Assembly: GCA_002328035.1 (NCBI GenBank)
Contig: DCVL01000026.1
Coordinates: 109,753-173,752, forward strand
Length of the DNA stretch: 64,000 nt
Direction: 5' to 3'
Source: Geobacter sp. UBA2189
Lineage (GTDB): Bacteria > Desulfobacterota > Desulfuromonadia > Geobacterales > Pseudopelobacteraceae
A program made the position numbers and the translations under genes. The notes below the pieces were generated by a model. It made no database searches and was not told where the DNA came from. It saw only the letters and a program-made list of their open reading frames with translations. How positions within the stretch are numbered: position 1 is the stretch's first letter; the number at the start of each line of letters is the position of its first letter. Of this stretch, positions 60,704 to 64,000 are shown piece after piece.

Positions 60704-62425
60704 CTATTCTACAAAGGTAACGCGATTGATTTCACGCAGTGTTGTTTCACCAGCAAGCAACTTTTCCACTGCAGACTCTCGCAAAAAAACCGTTCCGAAT
60801 CCCTGGGCGCAGGCTTTCAGTTCTTCAGCCGGAGCCCTGTTGATGATCAAATCTCTTATCCTGTCATTCATTTCAAGAAGCTCTACAATGGCTGATCTCC
60901 CGTTAAATCCGGTGCCGTTGCAGGTTTCACAACCCCTGGAATCGTAAATAATCTTGTCGCGGCATCTTTCCGGATCAATATTATTTTCCAACAACAGCTC
61001 ATCCGGATGGGTGACTGGCCGACGGCATTCCGTGCAGATCTTCCTCACCAGACGTTGCGCCACAACACAGTTAAGACTGGCGACAAAATTGTAGGGATCT
61101 ATTCCCATATGGATAAAGCGGCCAATCACATCAAAGGCATTGTTGGCGTGAACGGTGGTGAATACAAGGTGTCCGGTAAGAGCGGATTGAACCGCAATCT
61201 TGGCTGTTTCTGTATCCCTGATCTCTCCAACCATAATCTTGTCTGGATCGTGACGCAGGATGGATCGTAACCCCTTGGCAAAGGTAAGTCCTTTCTTCTC
61301 ATTGACTGGGATCTGCAGAATCCCGTGCAGCATGTACTCAACCGGATCCTCAATAGTGATGATCTTCTCTTCACCGCTATGGATCTCCGTCAAGGCAGCG
61401 TAAAGGGTGGTTGTCTTGCCTGAGCCGGTTGGGCCGGTAACCAGCACCATACCGTAAGGCTCACGGATCTTCTTTCGCAGACGGCGCATCTCTCTTTGGT
61501 GCATACCTAAACTTTCAAAACTGAGACCATGTAAACCGCTGGCAATGCTTTCCTTGTCAAGAATACGCAAGACAGCATCTTCGCCGAGGGAACTCGGCAT
61601 TATCGAAACACGGAAATCAATAGACTTGCCACCCATCCGGATCTTGAATCTTCCATCCTGGGGAACCCGCCGTTCGGCAATATCAAGCTCACTCATAACC
61701 TTCAGTCGTGAGATGATAGGAGCCTGAAAATGCGGGGGGATAAGTTCGTGAGCCTGGAACAGCACCCCGTCGATCCGGTATTTGATAATCACCCCGTCAA
61801 CAGCCGTTTCTATATGGATATCGCTTGCCCTTCGGTTGAGGGCATCCATCAGAATAGAGTTGATCAGTTTGATGATAGGACTGACATCGTCCGAAACTGA
61901 TTCAGCAGACAGTATCTCTTCACCTGAATCTGTCTCCCTGACCAGTTGCAACATAAAATCTTCAGAAACATCACGAAGCATATTTCGGGCAGTTCCGCCC
62001 CGTTTAAGTACATCGTTAAGGATACTTTGCGCAGCGACCCTGATCCGGATTGTTCGGTTAAGCAACAGTTCAAGCTCATCAAGGCGTATGACATCTGTCG
62101 GATCGGATACCGCAATGGTTATCCGGTTATGGTCACCCGCCAGCGGGACGAATTTGAAGCGCTGCATGGCATCAGATGGGATGCCGGCGAGCAACTCCTC
62201 GTCGAGCTTGAAATCGTTGAAATCCTCGTATTCCAGTCCAAACTGCTCTGCCAGAGCCTGCGCCAGTTCCTCTTCAGTAATAAACTTCTCGGCAAGGCAA
62301 ATTTCTCCGAAACGGATGCCCGAGGCGGCAGAGAGCTGTTCAACGACAGCAGCACGTTGCTCCTGGGCAAGACTGCCACGCGCGGTAAGGATTTCGCCGA
62401 TCTTTCGTGGGCGCTGTCCGGTCAT
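60704..62425 (-). CDS. gspE: GspE/PilB-family secretion ATPase
   Basis: The ATG at 62425 (MTGQRPRKIGEILTARG) gives 573 residues. An N-terminal MshEN-like domain (residues 5-140) is followed by the ATPase core: VTGPTGSGKTTTLYAAL Walker A, the Asp box, EDPVEYML, Walker B RHDPDKIMVGEIRD and the tetracysteine zinc module (ICTECRRP and CETCNGTG). MshEN domains can bind c-di-GMP, so activity may follow that signal. It powers the pseudopilus. Confidence 0.95.
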   Translation of the reverse strand: MTGQRPRKIGEILTARGSLAQEQRAAVVEQLSAASGIRFGEICLAEKFITEEELAQALAEQFGLEYEDFNDFKLDEELLAGIPSDAMQRFKFVPLAGDHNRITIAVSDPTDVIRLDELELLLNRTIRIRVAAQSILNDVLKRGGTARNMLRDVSEDFMLQLVRETDSGEEILSAESVSDDVSPIIKLINSILMDALNRRASDIHIETAVDGVIIKYRIDGVLFQAHELIPPHFQAPIISRLKVMSELDIAERRVPQDGRFKIRMGGKSIDFRVSIMPSSLGEDAVLRILDKESIASGLHGLSFESLGMHQREMRRLRKKIREPYGMVLVTGPTGSGKTTTLYAALTEIHSGEEKIITIEDPVEYMLHGILQIPVNEKKGLTFAKGLRSILRHDPDKIMVGEIRDTETAKIAVQSALTGHLVFTTVHANNAFDVIGRFIHMGIDPYNFVASLNCVVAQRLVRKICTECRRPVTHPDELLLENNIDPERCRDKIIYDSRGCETCNGTGFNGRSAIVELLEMNDRIRDLIINRAPAEELKACAQGFGTVFLRESAVEKLLAGETTLREINRVTFVE

Positions 62426-62435
62426 AACCTGTACC

Positions 62436-63644
62436 CTAACCTCCCACAGTTCCGGCGATCTTGAAGATCGGCAGATACATGGCAATAATAATAGCTCCCA
62501 CAACAACCCCCATCACAATCATCACAGCCGGTTCAATGGCGGTGGTTATCAGTTGTACCTGTTCTTCAACCTGCGTCTCCAGATACTCTGAAATCTCCAT
62601 CAGCATCTCTTCCATTGCGCCGGTTCCCTCCCCTACACCAAGCATCCGAAGAGCCAGCGGCGGCATTAACTGTAGTCTTTCCATGGCCGAGGTAAGCCTT
62701 CCTCCCTCTTCAACCTGCCGTAAAACATCAAACAGCTTCTTCTCAAGCACCAGATTGTTCAAGGTGCCTGCAGACATCCTCAGAGACTCAACAATCGGGA
62801 TACCGCTACCCAGAACCGTGCCAAAAGTGCGGGTAAAACCTGCCAGAGAATATTGAAACAGCAGGTTCCCTATCATAGGTATCTTCAGAACCAGGCTGTC
62901 ATACCGGTAGCGTCCATCCTGGGTGGCAACCCATGCCTTAAAAAGGCCGTACAGCAAGACAGCAAGCAGTATCAGGAAAGGAAAGAGCCTCTGCAATCCG
63001 CTTGAAAAAGAGAGTAGCAACTGCGTTGGCAGCGGCATCTGCGATCCTGCATCGGCATAAATCTTACTAAAGGTCGGTACGACATAGATCAGCAGAACCG
63101 ACAGGGCAATACCGGCAAAGCTGATCAGAATACCTGGATAGAAGAGCGCTGAAACAACCTTTTTTCTGACAATCTCGGCTCGCTTGAGGTAGGAACAGTA
63201 ACGCCGGATGGTCTGTGGCAGGTCACCTGTCCGTTCGCCTGCCCTGACAGAGGCAGTGTAAAGAGGGGGGAAAGCCCGGCCATGCCGTTCGATTGCGGCA
63301 GATAGGGACAACCCGCCCTTGACATCCTCGCGTATCCTGACAAGCAGTTCCGTAAGCCTGCTCCGCGTGGGACGCTCAAGTATGGCATCCAGCGACTGCA
63401 GGATCGGCAGTCCCGATTTGATCAGAACAAGCAGTTCCTGGTTGAAGGTCAGCAGCTCCTTTTGTTTGATCCGGCGCCTTGCACCCACATTCCTCAAGAA
63501 CTGAAGAGGTTTCTTTCTGATCTGAAAGATGTGATAGCCTTGATTTTCGAGACCCTGTCGCAGACTGTCAGGAGTATCCCCCTCCAGCTCCATGACTGTA
63601 ATACGCCCGTCACATGAACCAACTTTGCACGTAAATAGTGGCAT
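62436..63644 (-). CDS. gspF: GspF/PilC-family inner membrane platform protein
   Basis: A 402-residue protein with two GspF domains of about 120 residues (FNQELLVLIKSGLPILQSLD and FTRTFGTVLGSGIPIVESL) and three main membrane helices including VMIVMGVVVGAIIIAMYLPIF at the end. It anchors the ATPase and pseudopilus at the inner membrane. It seems to be the first gene of the operon; the ribosome site is weak. Confidence 0.95.
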   Translation of the reverse strand: MPLFTCKVGSCDGRITVMELEGDTPDSLRQGLENQGYHIFQIRKKPLQFLRNVGARRRIKQKELLTFNQELLVLIKSGLPILQSLDAILERPTRSRLTELLVRIREDVKGGLSLSAAIERHGRAFPPLYTASVRAGERTGDLPQTIRRYCSYLKRAEIVRKKVVSALFYPGILISFAGIALSVLLIYVVPTFSKIYADAGSQMPLPTQLLLSFSSGLQRLFPFLILLAVLLYGLFKAWVATQDGRYRYDSLVLKIPMIGNLLFQYSLAGFTRTFGTVLGSGIPIVESLRMSAGTLNNLVLEKKLFDVLRQVEEGGRLTSAMERLQLMPPLALRMLGVGEGTGAMEEMLMEISEYLETQVEEQVQLITTAIEPAVMIVMGVVVGAIIIAMYLPIFKIAGTVGG

Positions 63645-64000
63645 GGACTAAGTTTTATTCCCTATTTTATTTATGTCCACATAACCACCCGGCAACCAGA
63701 GTTACTGATACGCTCCTTTTATATTCCCTTTTTGTTTCATGCGAGTCACAGAATCAGTAAAAGCGGGTTACAATTAGATGCGGTAAAAAACCTGAAAGAT
63801 TTGAGGGAAAAGGCAGGTGACTCAACAGTTTGAGGAGTGAGATAAGAATATTGACGGTACAGCCTGTCACCGCTGTTTAGGAGGCTTGCATAATCTTGGT
63901 GATGGTTTGAAGATATCTCTTTGCAGGAAAGATATTACGAGTATTCGGATTTCATGGTAGAAAACACATTCTGACTTCTTGCTGTGCCTTTTTCTGACTT
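63645..64000. other. Region upstream of the secretion operon, no gene recognised
   Basis: The 356 bp to the right edge has no credible coding frame. It should contain the promoter of the gspF operon, but no convincing -35/-10 pair or sigma-54 site was seen. Confidence 0.4.

Noticed and set aside
63921..63955. TATTCGGATTTCATG similarity between 15425 and 63937
   Set aside because: About 15 shared bases with no common context; likely chance.

Overview
The window looks like a chromosome segment of a Geobacter-type anaerobe (Desulfuromonadia; Geobacter, Trichlorobacter or Pelobacter propionicus would be typical). This is inferred from gene content: an exosortase fused to an EpsI domain, PEP-CTERM and VPLPA-CTERM surface proteins, and a hybrid type II secretion/type IV pilus cluster of the kind known from Geobacter. 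No rRNA or tRNA gene and no CRISPR array was seen. Almost every gene lies on the minus strand; the only clear plus-strand genes are an alkaline phosphatase and a YibE/F membrane protein near 42-45 kb.

1-31.6 kb is one large exopolysaccharide (EPS) cluster, read from galE at 31.5 kb leftwards and running off the left edge. It supplies precursors (GlmS, GalE, a UDP-ManNAc-type dehydrogenase, the 2-epimerase WecB), starts the lipid-linked sugar (a WecA-like phosphotransferase), extends it (a WecG/TagA transferase, two GT4 and one GT2), exports and polymerises it (Wzx-like flippase, Wzy-like protein), modifies or cleaves it (heparinase II/III-like protein, a 1267-residue secreted protein, a CapK-like ligase) and couples it to surface protein sorting (XrtD-like exosortase, PrsT-like TPR lipoprotein). 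The WecA-WecB-dehydrogenase-WecG set predicts a GlcNAc/ManNAcA-containing polymer. A 3.3 kb block with a Fic protein and two toxin-antitoxin pairs interrupts the cluster at 12.0-15.3 kb.

31.7-37.7 kb holds an HNH endonuclease, a deformylase with a GcvR-like ACT protein, a decayed HicB antitoxin, and a four-gene operon (ribbon-helix-helix protein, CHAD protein, ParA ATPase, CYTH-Nudix fusion). Its parts suggest a system that binds, hydrolyses and partitions polyphosphate. 37.9-41.5 kb holds a tightly overlapped three-gene operon: an exosortase-like membrane protein, a subtilisin-like protease with a C-terminal sorting-like tail, and a small unknown protein.

41.9-49 kb contains the alkaline phosphatase, YibE/F, two lone secreted or lipoprotein genes and two exosortase-substrate-like proteins. 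The alkaline phosphatase and the VPLPA-CTERM-like gene share a conserved structured 5' leader ending in a terminator hairpin whose inner stem covaries: a candidate riboswitch or attenuator. 49.5-52.8 kb is an accessory zone with a ParE/RHH pair, a HipBA pair, and remnants of an ATPase and an IS200-like transposase. 53-63.6 kb is a complete-looking hybrid secretion operon: GspF, GspE, PilM/N/O/P-like proteins, secretin, three pseudopilins, a Cache-like and a TIG-domain protein.
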